The notes under the pieces are model-generated. The model made no database searches, had not been told where the DNA came from, and saw only the letters and a list, made by a program, of their open reading frames with translations. Positions 15,483 to 24,075 of a stretch of 64,000 nucleotides of DNA are shown here, one piece after another (within the stretch, counting starts at the first letter, position 1; the number at the start of each line of letters is the position of its first letter). Source of the DNA: UBA7803 sp040219135 (GTDB taxonomy: Bacteria; Pseudomonadota; Gammaproteobacteria; Pseudomonadales; Azotimanducaceae); NCBI GenBank assembly GCA_040219135.1, contig JAVJTA010000013.1:535639-599638 (forward strand), given 5' to 3'. Both the position numbers and the translations under genes were made by a program.

Positions 15483-16345
15483 GCCAGTTGCCTCGACAGC
15501 TTCAGATCGCGGTGGTGGGTTGTTCCCGGATGGTAAACGGGTCGTTCTCCGCAGATGGTCACGCGGTGACCCTTGCGTTCCTCCGGCCAGTAGTCCCACA
15601 GGGCGAAATGCTGGGTGCAGCGGTTGTCCCAGAGGGCGATCGCGTCCTTGCTCCAGTGGAACCGCACCTGGAACTCCGGGCGCTGCTGGTGCCGGTAGAG
15701 GAACTCGAGCAGCGCGCGGCTTTCCTCGGCGCCCAGCTCGACGATCCGGGTGGTGAAGCTCGGGTTCACGTACAGCGCCTGGCGTCCGGACTCCGGATGC
15801 GTGCGCACCACCGGGTGCACGGCGCTGGGGTAGCTCCGGTCGCGGTCGTCCACGCCACGGTCGGCGTAGCGGCCGCGGTAGACGTGTTCGGATTCGTGCC
15901 GCGCCGTCAGGCCGCAGAGAAACTGCTGCAACGCCGGCGACAGGGTCTCGAACGCCGCCACCATGCTGGCGAACAGCGTGTCGCCGCCGCTGCTCGGCAG
16001 CACGTGGAGCTGCAGCATGGTGCCGAGCGGCGGTCGTTCGTCGCAGGACACGTCGCTGTGCCAGCCGTTGCCGTTGGCGACCGTCGATCCGGCGTGGGCG
16101 TGAATCACGAACACCTCGGGATGGTCGTCGAGGTGCGGGGCCGCCGGATGGGCGTGCAGCTCACCGAAGCGCCGGGCGAACGCGATCTGGACGTCGGGAT
16201 CGAGCCGCGGCTGATCGCGGAAGAACACCACGCCGTGCTCGACCAGGGCGCGGCGGATGGCGGCGAACGTGTCGTCGTCGACGGCGTTCAGGTCGGCGCC
16301 ACGGATCTCCGCGCCGATGATCGGGGTGAGGGGAACGATGTCCAT
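15479..16345 (-). CDS. TauD/TfdA-family Fe(II)/2-oxoglutarate dioxygenase
   Basis: 288 residues from ATG 16345; a TTG at 16381 extends it by 12. The iron site is visible as H96-S-D98 in GNGWHSDVS and His246 in TQHFALWDYWPEERKGHR, followed by the Arg that binds 2-oxoglutarate. Such enzymes hydroxylate sulfonates, aryloxyalkanoates or alkyl sulfates and release sulfite, phenol or aldehyde. The gene overlaps the amidohydrolase downstream and follows an MFS carrier, so the carrier probably moves its substrate or product. Confidence 0.88.
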   Translation of the reverse strand: MDIVPLTPIIGAEIRGADLNAVDDDTFAAIRRALVEHGVVFFRDQPRLDPDVQIAFARRFGELHAHPAAPHLDDHPEVFVIHAHAGSTVANGNGWHSDVSCDERPPLGTMLQLHVLPSSGGDTLFASMVAAFETLSPALQQFLCGLTARHESEHVYRGRYADRGVDDRDRSYPSAVHPVVRTHPESGRQALYVNPSFTTRIVELGAEESRALLEFLYRHQQRPEFQVRFHWSKDAIALWDNRCTQHFALWDYWPEERKGHRVTICGERPVYHPGTTHHRDLKLSRQLA

Positions 16346-16393
16346 CAGCAGATATTCCGTTGCCGGCCCGTCATCGTGCAACCCCGGTGCGGC

Positions 16394-17806
16394 TCATTCG
16401 GCGTCCAGGTTCCAGCGGCCGGTCTCCGCGTCGGCGCGACGGTAAGCGGCCAGGCAGTACCAGAACAGCGCCCCGGCGGCGGGATAGAACAGCCCGTTCA
16501 CCGAAGCGATGGAGTAGTGCAGCAAGCCGTCGTCCTGATAGACGAAGTCGGTGAAGGCCGCGAGCACGCTGGTGCCGACGGCCATGCCGAAGATGTTGGT
16601 GACGAAGATGTACAGCGCCGTGATCTGACCGCGCATCTGGTTCGGCGTGATCACCACGATGGCCACGGCCATGACCCCGAGATAGGAACCGCCGAGCAGC
16701 ACCGCCGGCCACAGCATGAGCAGGGTGCCGCGCACCTCTCCGGCCAGCGGCGCGAGCACGCTGGGCACGATGGCCAGCACGGAGGTCAGCAGAATGGTGC
16801 GGACGTAGGCATCACGGTATCCGCGGTTCAGCAGACGGTTGGCCAGCAAGGCGCCGAACATCACGCCGAGGCTGCCGGCGGTGAGGATGATCGTGCCGTA
16901 GGCGGTGCCGGCCTCGCTCTTCGACAGGCCATAGTTGCGGAACAGAAACTCTGGATACCAGGCGGCGTTGCCATAGCCGGCCATGGCCATCATCGACGAG
17001 CCCAGAAACAGCGTCAGGTAGACCCGTTTGCGGGCCCAGACGAAGCGCATGACCGTGGCCAGAGGCAGCTGCGCGCTGGTGCTGCCGTCAGCGTTGCTGG
17101 CCAGCGCTTTGCGCGGCGGTTCGCGGATGGTGAGCAGCAGGAGACTGAGCAGCAGCCCGGGCGCGCCGACGCTGATGATGGTCGCCTGCCACGGGGCGAC
17201 GCCGCCGAGACCCGGGATCTCGATGAGGCCGGCAGGGCCGGCGATTCCGGCGTAGAAGTCGTAGAGCACGCCGCCGATCACCAGGGCCAGGCCGCCGCCG
17301 ACCTTCACGCCCAGCTTGTAGAACGACATGGCATAGCCGACGTGCTGCGGACGAAAGCTGTCGAGAATCAGCGAGTAGGCGGGCGGCGCCAGGCCGGCTT
17401 CACCGGCGCCGACACCCATGCGGGCAACGAACAGCTGGGTGAAGTTGCGCGTCATGCCGCAGGCGATGGTCATCAGGCTCCAGAACAGTACCGATCCCGA
17501 GATGATCAGGCGCCGCGAATGCCGATCTGCCAGACGGCCCAGCGGCAGACCGGCAAACGTGTAGAGCAGGGCGAACGCGGCGCCCTGGAGCAGGCTGAAC
17601 TCGAAGTCGCTGATGCCGAAATCGGCGCGGATCGGTCCGACCAGCAGCGCCAGGATCTGCCGATCGATGAACGAGAAGATGTAGGCGACGAACAGCAGCG
17701 CGAGGGCATAGCTCGCAGCGCCCAGGCCGGGATAGTCGGAATCCATCGCGCTGGCGGGCGCCGGCACCGTCGCCACTCTGCTGCTCTCCCCGGATCGCCG
17801 TCCCAT
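16394..17806 (-). CDS. MFS transporter, Spinster-like
   Basis: About 470 residues, 12 membrane helices. The first helix has YALALLFVAYIFSFIDRQILALL, followed by ADFGISDFEFSLLQGAAFAL and the A-motif-like GLPLGRLADRHSRR, with RMGVGAGEAGLAPPAYSLI in helix 5. This pattern is typical of the Spinster-like MFS branch common in proteobacteria for organic anions and lipophilic compounds. The start is uncertain: ATG 17806 is used, ATG 17746 is also good. It is the first gene of the five-gene operon that runs to 11971. Confidence 0.85.
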   Translation of the reverse strand: MGRRSGESSRVATVPAPASAMDSDYPGLGAASYALALLFVAYIFSFIDRQILALLVGPIRADFGISDFEFSLLQGAAFALLYTFAGLPLGRLADRHSRRLIISGSVLFWSLMTIACGMTRNFTQLFVARMGVGAGEAGLAPPAYSLILDSFRPQHVGYAMSFYKLGVKVGGGLALVIGGVLYDFYAGIAGPAGLIEIPGLGGVAPWQATIISVGAPGLLLSLLLLTIREPPRKALASNADGSTSAQLPLATVMRFVWARKRVYLTLFLGSSMMAMAGYGNAAWYPEFLFRNYGLSKSEAGTAYGTIILTAGSLGVMFGALLANRLLNRGYRDAYVRTILLTSVLAIVPSVLAPLAGEVRGTLLMLWPAVLLGGSYLGVMAVAIVVITPNQMRGQITALYIFVTNIFGMAVGTSVLAAFTDFVYQDDGLLHYSIASVNGLFYPAAGALFWYCLAAYRRADAETGRWNLDAE

Positions 17807-17912
17807 GGTACCGGAACGAACACCTTGCGCGGCGGCCGACGCTTGACCGACCATCCGGACGGGGTGAAGCAGCCGGCGCAGCGGCCCGGACGGCAACGAC
17901 GGAGGAGGCCCC

Positions 17913-18728
17913 GTGACCGACGATCCCGACGGCTGGTTCGGCGAGCGCGTCGCCGCCAGCTACGATGCCGACAGTGGCATGGCGGACGCCGCCAGCGTGG
18001 ATCCGGTGGTGGATACCCTGCTCGAGCTGGCGGGAACCGGACGGCTGCTGGAGTTCGCCATCGGCACCGGGCGGATCGCCCTGCCGCTGGCGGCGCGGGG
18101 TGCCACGGTGCACGGCATCGAGCTGTCCCGGGCCATGCTGGCCCGGTTTGCCGAGAAGCCGGGATCCGCCGACATCGAGGTGACGGTGGGCGACATGGCG
18201 AGCACGCGGGTGGCGGGCACGTTCGCGGTGGTGTACCTGGTGTTCAACACCATCATGAACCTCACCACCCAGGCCGCCCAGGTCGACTGCTTCCGCAATG
18301 CGGCCGCGCACCTGCAGCCGGGCGGCCGTTTCGTCGTCGAGGTGATGGTTCCCCAGCTCCAGCGACTGCCGCCCGGTGAGACCTTTGTGCCGTTTCACGT
18401 CAGCGACGATCACTGGGGCATCGACGAGTACGACCTCGTCGGGCAGGGTCTCGTTTCCCACCACCTGCGTCTGGGCAACGATCGCCGCGAGCGGTTCTCA
18501 TTGCCCACGCGTTACGTCTGGCCGGCGGAACTGGACCTGATGGCGCAGCTCGCCGGTATGCATCTCGAGGCACGTTGGGCGGACTGGCGTCGGAGGCCGT
18601 TCACGGACACGAGCCCGAGCCATGTTTCGGTGTGGCGCAGTACACTAGGTTCCCCTAGTCGTCGATGGCGTGTTCGGGGTCGCGGAAGCCCAGCGCCAGG
18701 CCCGCCGCCACGCAATACAGGCCGATGA
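17913..18728 (+). CDS. class I SAM-dependent methyltransferase
   Basis: A GTG start with GGAGGAGG upstream. Motif I is RLLEFAIGTGRIALPLAARG, followed by VHGIELSRAML and a late LQPGGRFVVEVMVP, as in small-molecule methyltransferases of the Methyltransf_25 group. HVSDDHWGIDEYDL and a FSLPTRYVWPAELDLMAQ segment follow the core. The C-terminal 25 residues are Arg/Pro-rich and overlap the convergent MFS gene by 74 bases, so the natural reading frame may have lost an earlier stop. It diverges from the Spinster-like carrier. Confidence 0.8.
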   Translation: MTDDPDGWFGERVAASYDADSGMADAASVDPVVDTLLELAGTGRLLEFAIGTGRIALPLAARGATVHGIELSRAMLARFAEKPGSADIEVTVGDMASTRVAGTFAVVYLVFNTIMNLTTQAAQVDCFRNAAAHLQPGGRFVVEVMVPQLQRLPPGETFVPFHVSDDHWGIDEYDLVGQGLVSHHLRLGNDRRERFSLPTRYVWPAELDLMAQLAGMHLEARWADWRRRPFTDTSPSHVSVWRSTLGSPSRRWRVRGRGSPAPGPPPRNTGR

Positions 18729-19899
18729 AGATCACGAACGCCAGGGTGTAGCTGCCGCTGGTGTCGTACATCCAGCCCGCCAGAGGCACACCGACGATCT
18801 GCAGCGGGAACATGCCCGGCCGCAGCAGTCCCAGCGCCTGACCGAAACGGGCTCGGCCGAACACCTTGGCCACCAGCGCGCCCTGCATCGGCACCACGCC
18901 ACCCATGCCGTAGCCGAACAGGGCGGCGCCGACGGCGAACAGCGCCAGGCTCTGCTGCTGCAGCATGGCGGCCTGGCCCGCGACCTGAAAGCCGACGGTG
19001 AACCAGATGGCGCGGCGCGCGGTCCAGCGGTCCATGAGCCAGCCGAACGACAGCTTGCCGGCGATGCCGAGCCCGGCGGTGAGGGACATCACCAGGGAGG
19101 CGACCTGCAGCGACACGCCGGTGTCGGTGATGCGCGGCACCATGTGGGTCAGGGTGGCGCTCTGGCAGCAGAACAGCAGGCCGATCACGGAAACCAGTAC
19201 CCAGAAGTTCCGGTCGCCGAGAATGGGTCCCGGCGGCCGCAGGGGAGGTGCGGGTGGTGCTGGATCACCCTCCGGTCGAGGCGGGTCGGGCAGCTTGCCG
19301 TCCGGGCGCAGGCCCACGTCTTCCGGCCGCGAGATCACCAGCCGCAGCACCAGCGGCACCACCACGAAGGCGGTGAAGGCCGCATACAGCAGAAAACCTT
19401 CGCGCCAGCCGTAGTTCTCGATCAGCGTGGCGCTGACGAACGGCATCACCACGCCGGAGGCCGAGATGCCGGTGGCGGCGATGCCGAGGGCCGTGCCGCG
19501 TCGCCGGGAAAACCAGTTGGTGACGAGCTTGGCGGTGGCGAGTCCGCCCATCGCGCTGGCGCCGAAGCCGATGAACGCGCCGAGGGCGAGGTAGAACTCG
19601 AGCTGGCTGCGAACCTGGGACAGCGCCAGGAACCCCAGCGCCATCGAGATCGAGCCCGCGGCGATGACGCGCTTCAGCGGAAACCGATCCAGGGCGTGGC
19701 CGATGAAAGGCGCGACGATCGCCCCGACGGTGGTGGTGATGGTCAATCCCAACGACACGCCGAGCCGGCTGCCGCCGAACTCCTGCTCGATTGCCTTGAA
19801 GAAAACGCCGTAGGAGTAGAAAAAGAACCCCACCGCGACGAAATCGACGAAAAACGCCACGCTGACCATGCGCCAGCCGAGAAATCGCGCCGGCTTCAC
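18655..19899 (-). CDS. MFS transporter, monocarboxylate/oxalate-formate antiporter type
   Basis: 414 residues from a GTG start, 12 membrane helices. N-terminal FLGWRMVSVAFFVDFVAVGFFFYSYGVFF, the loop GHALDRFPLKRVI and ATAKLVTNWFSRRRGTALGIA are typical of the MCT/OFA branch that carries short organic acids. A proline-rich central loop (PDPPRPEGDPAPPAPPLRPP) separates the halves. It lies just downstream of the MgtC/DUF4010 gene with 37 bases between. Confidence 0.85.
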   Translation of the reverse strand: MKPARFLGWRMVSVAFFVDFVAVGFFFYSYGVFFKAIEQEFGGSRLGVSLGLTITTTVGAIVAPFIGHALDRFPLKRVIAAGSISMALGFLALSQVRSQLEFYLALGAFIGFGASAMGGLATAKLVTNWFSRRRGTALGIAATGISASGVVMPFVSATLIENYGWREGFLLYAAFTAFVVVPLVLRLVISRPEDVGLRPDGKLPDPPRPEGDPAPPAPPLRPPGPILGDRNFWVLVSVIGLLFCCQSATLTHMVPRITDTGVSLQVASLVMSLTAGLGIAGKLSFGWLMDRWTARRAIWFTVGFQVAGQAAMLQQQSLALFAVGAALFGYGMGGVVPMQGALVAKVFGRARFGQALGLLRPGMFPLQIVGVPLAGWMYDTSGSYTLAFVIFIGLYCVAAGLALGFRDPEHAIDD

Positions 19900-19936
19900 G
19901 GGTGTCCGCCGGCAACCGTAATGGCCGTCCTGGCGA

Positions 19937-21220
19937 TCACGGCCACAGCAGCAGCACGGCGCATCCGGCAGCCAGCGTGGCCACGCCGAGGGTCAGCATG
20001 TGGCGGCGCAGGTCGGCGGATCCGAGCACGCTGGCGGCGGCGATTTTGAATGCCAGGTTGGCCAGGGTGGCGAGAAAGATCGCGCGCCACGCCATGTCGC
20101 CGGTCACGCTGCCGCGAGCGAACATCTGAGCCACGGACAGGGTCAGCGCATCCACGTCGGTCAGCCCCGACACGAGGGCCACCGCATAGACAGCGTCTTC
20201 GCCGATGTGGGTCCTGGCGGCGGCCACCGCGAAAACGATCACCACGTACAGGCCCGCGAAGCTGAGGGCGACGTCGAGGCGTGCCGGATTGCGCTGATCC
20301 GGCAGCTGCACGTGGCGACCGCGCACCCTGGGCCACATCAACGCCGCGGCCGCGAGCATCACCAGGGCGAACACGGCCATGGGTACGGCGGCGTCGCGCA
20401 GCAGCGCGGGTGCAACCAGCAGCAGTTCGATGGCCACACGCAGGTAAACCACCGTGGAGGCGATGAAAATGATCAACGCTGCGCTGGCGGCGAGTTCCGG
20501 GGTGCGGCGCGACAGGCCGGAGAAGCTCACGGTGGTCGCGGTGCTGGAGATCAGGCCGCCGAGCACGCCGCCGGCGATGGCGCCGCTGTCCGCGCGGAAC
20601 AGTCTGAATGCGACGTAGCCGGCGAGGTTGAGCGCGACGATCAACACCACCAGCAGCCACGCCTGAAACGGGTTGAACACCTCGTAGGGCCCGAAGGTCC
20701 GGTTCGGCAGTACCGGGAGTACGACCAGGGTGATCAGTACCAGGCGGATGACGGCCGCGAAGTCGTCCTGGCCAATCCGGTCGATCAGGCCGTGCAGCGG
20801 CCGTTTCCAGTGCAGGAGCAGGGTGATCGAGCCGCCGAGCACCACGGCATGGGTCTGGTAGCCGGCCACGCAGGCCGCGCCGATCAGATACACGGCAACC
20901 GCTGCGAGCAGCGTGGTGGCGCCGTGCTCGCGGTCTTCGCGGCGACCTTGCGCGGCTTCGCCACCAGCGGCTTCGATGTCGCGGTGGCGCAGATACCGGG
21001 CGGCGACCATCCCCGTGATGGCGAGCAGGCCCGCGGCCACCGGCCAGGGCCCCCAGGGCTCGGCAAGCAGGGCCGCCATACCGCCGGACGCGCCGATGAT
21101 TCCGAATGAGCGCAGCCCGATCAGCTTGTGGTCGGCCCACTCCCGCTGCAGGCCAACGAGCAGCCCGAGGCCCAGCGCCAGGCCGAGGCCGACCATCTGT
21201 GAGACGAACACGTCGTGCAT
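19937..21220 (-). CDS. MgtC/SapB + DUF4010 membrane protein
   Basis: About 427 residues. Residues 5-140 form the MgtC/SapB domain (LGLALGLGLLVGLQREWAD, then GLRSFGIIGASGGMAALL) with four helices. The rest is DUF4010 with about nine helices, including AIAGGVLGGLISSTATTVSFS and VSGLTDVDALTLSVAQM. The pair is widespread in proteobacteria; a role in magnesium or other ion homeostasis is assumed from MgtC but unproven. The ATG at 21220 is preferred over 21301, which adds a non-conserved Pro/Gly leader. Confidence 0.8.
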   Translation of the reverse strand: MHDVFVSQMVGLGLALGLGLLVGLQREWADHKLIGLRSFGIIGASGGMAALLAEPWGPWPVAAGLLAITGMVAARYLRHRDIEAAGGEAAQGRREDREHGATTLLAAVAVYLIGAACVAGYQTHAVVLGGSITLLLHWKRPLHGLIDRIGQDDFAAVIRLVLITLVVLPVLPNRTFGPYEVFNPFQAWLLVVLIVALNLAGYVAFRLFRADSGAIAGGVLGGLISSTATTVSFSGLSRRTPELAASAALIIFIASTVVYLRVAIELLLVAPALLRDAAVPMAVFALVMLAAAALMWPRVRGRHVQLPDQRNPARLDVALSFAGLYVVIVFAVAAARTHIGEDAVYAVALVSGLTDVDALTLSVAQMFARGSVTGDMAWRAIFLATLANLAFKIAAASVLGSADLRRHMLTLGVATLAAGCAVLLLWP

Positions 21221-21344
21221 GGCTGCATGGTACCCCGCCGGCTGAGCCCTCCCCAGGCCATGGGGCCGATCGGGAGCATTTCCCGGCGCAACGCTGTCCA
21301 ACCAGGCAGCGAAAGGACTTCGAAGCAGTCAGGAGACAACCAAC

Positions 21345-21788
21345 ATGCGTGCACCGAGATTAGTTTGTGCGACTTCTCTGGCCGGCATCCTGCTTGCCGG
21401 TTGCGCCAGCGGCCCGGCCAGGCCGGACGCCCAGCTGAGCGCCGCCCTCGATCAGCTCGACGCGCAGAACGAGTACGCGACGACCAAGCGATGCCTGGGC
21501 ACCTTCGAGTACGACTCGGTGGAGATTCTCGACGACCAGCACCTGCTGTTCGAGAAGGGCGACAAGTCGGTCTGGTTGAACAAGCTGCGCTCGCGCTGCC
21601 CGGGTCTGCGGGCCGACGACATTCTCGCCTTCGACATGCGCAGCAACCGACTGTGCTCGCTGGACTCGGCGACGGTGATAGACCGGTTTCTGCTCTGGCG
21701 GCGCTCCGGGCCGACCTGCAGCCTCGGTGAGTTTCAGGAACTCACCGCACCTCAGGCCAGCCTGCTGCGCGAAGCGATGAAGGGCTGA
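21345..21788 (+). CDS. DUF6491-type lipoprotein
   Basis: 147 residues with a clear lipoprotein signal (LAGILLAGC, Cys20). The mature domain follows the DUF6491 pattern: RCLGTFEYDSVEILDDQHLLF, LRSRCPGLRADDILAF, NRLCSLDSATVIDR and a final CSLGEFQELT, with four cysteines in the domain. The function is unknown. It converges with the HiPIP gene, two bases apart. Confidence 0.7.
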   Translation: MRAPRLVCATSLAGILLAGCASGPARPDAQLSAALDQLDAQNEYATTKRCLGTFEYDSVEILDDQHLLFEKGDKSVWLNKLRSRCPGLRADDILAFDMRSNRLCSLDSATVIDRFLLWRRSGPTCSLGEFQELTAPQASLLREAMKG

Positions 21789-21789
21789 G

Positions 21790-22095
21790 TCAGGCCCCTT
21801 TCACCCAGCCGGCGCACCATCCCGCGGCGTGCACTTTGTAGGTGGGAAACAGGGCGCAGGAGCCGAAGGTGTCATCCAGGCCCTTGTAATGGATGCAGTT
21901 GGTGCAGTCCTGGCCGGAGCCGGCGGGATAACCCTCGGGCGGGTTGGCTGACACGTCCGCCACGTAGCGCAGGGCGATCGCCTGCGGGTTGTCGGCAGGC
22001 AGGTCCGGCAGTGGCTCGGCGCCCTGCGCGCGATGGGTGAGACTGGCGGCGGCGGCGACCGAGCTGATCTGCACGAAACGGCGGCGGTTGATCAT
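21790..22095 (-). CDS. high-potential iron-sulfur protein (HiPIP)
   Basis: 101 residues. The N-terminus INRRRFVQISSVAAAASLT is a twin-arginine signal, so the folded protein is exported with its cluster. The mature part has the four cluster cysteines, Cys64, Cys67, Cys80 and Cys94, in the classical C-x2-C...C...C spacing with GWCAGW at the end. HiPIPs carry electrons in the periplasm to oxidases or reaction centres. GGGAAC precedes the ATG at 22095. Confidence 0.9.
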   Translation of the reverse strand: MINRRRFVQISSVAAAASLTHRAQGAEPLPDLPADNPQAIALRYVADVSANPPEGYPAGSGQDCTNCIHYKGLDDTFGSCALFPTYKVHAAGWCAGWVKGA

Positions 22096-22183
22096 GGCGG
22101 GTTCCCGGAAGTGATGGATCAACCAACCATACCGCAGTCGCCGATCGGCACAAGCCCGGGTTGCGGATGATCCGGGCAGCGAG

Positions 22184-23563
22184 TCAGAACAGCACCCAGG
22201 AGGCGAGCCCGAGCAGGGCGAAGAACCCGAGCACGTCGGTGGTGGCGGTGAGCGCCATGCCGCCGGCGAGGGCGGGATCGATGTTCAGGCGTTTCATGAC
22301 GATGGGGTAGAGGGTGCCCACACTGGTGCCGACGAACACGTTGCCCACCAGCGCCAGGGCGATGATCAGGGTGAGCTGGGTGTGGCCGTACCAGAGGTGC
22401 GCCACCGCGGCCACCAGCACCGCGAATACCACACCAATGGCGGCGCCGTTGGCCATCTCGTGGCGCAGCAGGCGCCAGCGGTTGGCGCGGACCACCTGAT
22501 TCAGAGCCAGAGCACGGATCACCAGCGCCAGACTCTGCTGACCGGCCACACCGCCCATGCTCGCCACCACCGGCATCAGCACCGCCAGCGCCACCAGCTG
22601 CTCGATGGTGTTCTCGAAGCGGCCGATCACCCAGGCGGCGACGAAGGCGCTGGCCAGGTTGACCCCGAGCCAGAGCCCGCGCTGGCCGAGCGTGGTGCGC
22701 AGCGGCGCGAACAGGTCGTGGTCCTCGTCCAGTCCGGCGGGCGCCAGGATCGAGCGCTCGGCCTCTTCGCTGATCACGTCGATGACGTCGTCGACGGTGA
22801 TGCGACCGAGCAGAATGCCGTCATCGTTCACCACCGCTGCGGACAGCAGGTCCTGATCGCGAAATGCCGCGGCCACCTCGCTGGCGGCAAGATTCACCTG
22901 CAGGCCCTGACTCGCCGTCATGACGTCGGCGACCCGGGTGGGCGGTGGCCAGGACACCACCTCGGCCAGGGACAGCACCCCGAGCAGACGGTCCTCGGGC
23001 GTCACCACGAACACGCTGTCGAGGTGCTCGGGCGGACCCTCGCCGTCGCGTCGCAGTGCCTGCAGCGCCTCCAGAGTCTGCGCCAGGGTCATGTCCGCCT
23101 CCACGGTGACCGGATCCATGTCCATGAGTCCGCCGGCGACGTCTTCCGGGTAGTGGCGCACCCGCTCGAGCCGCAGGCGCTTGTGCCGGCTCATGCGTTC
23201 GATCGCGGCCGCCAGCGCCGCGCTGGGGACGTGGGGCTCCAGGTCTGCCAGTTCGTCCGGCTGCAGCGGCGCCATGGCGTGGGCCAGAGCGTGCGGGTCG
23301 GCGCCGGCCGCGAGACCGCGCAGCACGTCGTCGTGGAGTTCCGTGAGGGCTTCGCCGCGCGCCCGATGATCGGCGGCCGCCCATACGTCGACGCGCCGAT
23401 CCGGCGTCATCGCTTCGAGCAGATCGGCGAGCTGGGCCGGGTGCACGTCGGCCAGGGCGATCCTGAGCTCCTCGGGCGAGGCGTCCGCCACGGTCTGCAG
23501 CAGACGGTCCCTGGCGTCGTCGTCGCCGGCGCGCGGGTCGGCGGCAGAGGGGGAGGGGGCCAT
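22184..23563 (-). CDS. mgtE: MgtE-family magnesium transporter
   Basis: 459 residues. An N-terminal MgtE_N superhelix (LRIALADVHPAQLADLLEAM) leads to two CBS domains (EDVAGGLMDMDPVTVEADM and VADVMTASQGLQVNLAASEV) and five membrane helices, with the channel signature MPVVASMGGVAGQQSLALVIR and the final ALTATTDVLGFFALLG. MgtE is a Mg2+ channel gated by cytoplasmic Mg2+ through its CBS domains. The ATG at 23563 is followed by a non-conserved 25-residue tail before the superhelix. The gene is divergent from the Rieske protein. Confidence 0.92.
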   Translation of the reverse strand: MAPSPSAADPRAGDDDARDRLLQTVADASPEELRIALADVHPAQLADLLEAMTPDRRVDVWAAADHRARGEALTELHDDVLRGLAAGADPHALAHAMAPLQPDELADLEPHVPSAALAAAIERMSRHKRLRLERVRHYPEDVAGGLMDMDPVTVEADMTLAQTLEALQALRRDGEGPPEHLDSVFVVTPEDRLLGVLSLAEVVSWPPPTRVADVMTASQGLQVNLAASEVAAAFRDQDLLSAAVVNDDGILLGRITVDDVIDVISEEAERSILAPAGLDEDHDLFAPLRTTLGQRGLWLGVNLASAFVAAWVIGRFENTIEQLVALAVLMPVVASMGGVAGQQSLALVIRALALNQVVRANRWRLLRHEMANGAAIGVVFAVLVAAVAHLWYGHTQLTLIIALALVGNVFVGTSVGTLYPIVMKRLNIDPALAGGMALTATTDVLGFFALLGLASWVLF

Positions 23564-23653
23564 GGCGACTTCCGGCAATGCAATCGAAGGCGACAGATGG
23601 TACAAGATCGCCCTTCGATGAGCCTCCGCGGTCGCTTTCCAGGAGTTCCTCCG

Positions 23654-23965
23654 ATGACGCCCGTCATGCCCATCAATGCGCTCGCCGACGGTGAGATGAC
23701 CGTTTGCCGGACGGCCGACGGCGAGGTGCTCGTGTGCCGCGTGGACGGGCGCTATTTCGCCGTCTCGAGCCGCTGCCCCCATGCCGGTCAGTCACTCATC
23801 GGCGGTCGTCTGCGCGGCTTCGAACTGCGCTGCCCGCTGCATGCCGCGAGCTTCGACGTTCGCGATGGCCGTCGCCAGCGCGGCCCGTCCGAAGAAGATC
23901 TGGTCTGCTATCCGGTGCACATCGAGAACGGCCGAGTCCACGTCGACGCGGGCCGCCGCGATTAG
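23654..23965 (+). CDS. Rieske [2Fe-2S] ferredoxin-like protein
   Basis: 103 residues. The two cluster motifs are CPH (Cys41, His43) and CPLH (Cys60, His63), 16 residues apart, as in Rieske ferredoxins of dioxygenases and in NirD-like proteins. AGGAG precedes the ATG by eight bases. It is a soluble single-domain electron carrier. No oxygenase is adjacent, so its partner is unknown. Confidence 0.88.
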   Translation: MTPVMPINALADGEMTVCRTADGEVLVCRVDGRYFAVSSRCPHAGQSLIGGRLRGFELRCPLHAASFDVRDGRRQRGPSEEDLVCYPVHIENGRVHVDAGRRD

Positions 23966-23991
23966 GCTCGCGCCGAGCGCCTGCGTATACT
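23964..23991 (+). promoter_or_regulatory. possible sigma70 promoter of malate synthase
   Basis: TATACT at 23986-23991 is a good -10 element about 85 bases before the glcB start. The -35 is weak (TTAGGC at 23964). Found by eye. Confidence 0.35.
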
Positions 23992-24075
23992 GTCGCCCTT
24001 TTCGGCCACCCTGCATGACCGGCACCGATGTCCGGCACGAACAGGGGGCGAAACGCGGATGGAACGGGGGATTGC

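Noticed and set aside
15368..18379. 1003-codon plus-strand frame
   Set aside because: Antisense of the real dioxygenase and MFS genes; Gly/Arg/Gln-rich shadow frame typical of high GC.
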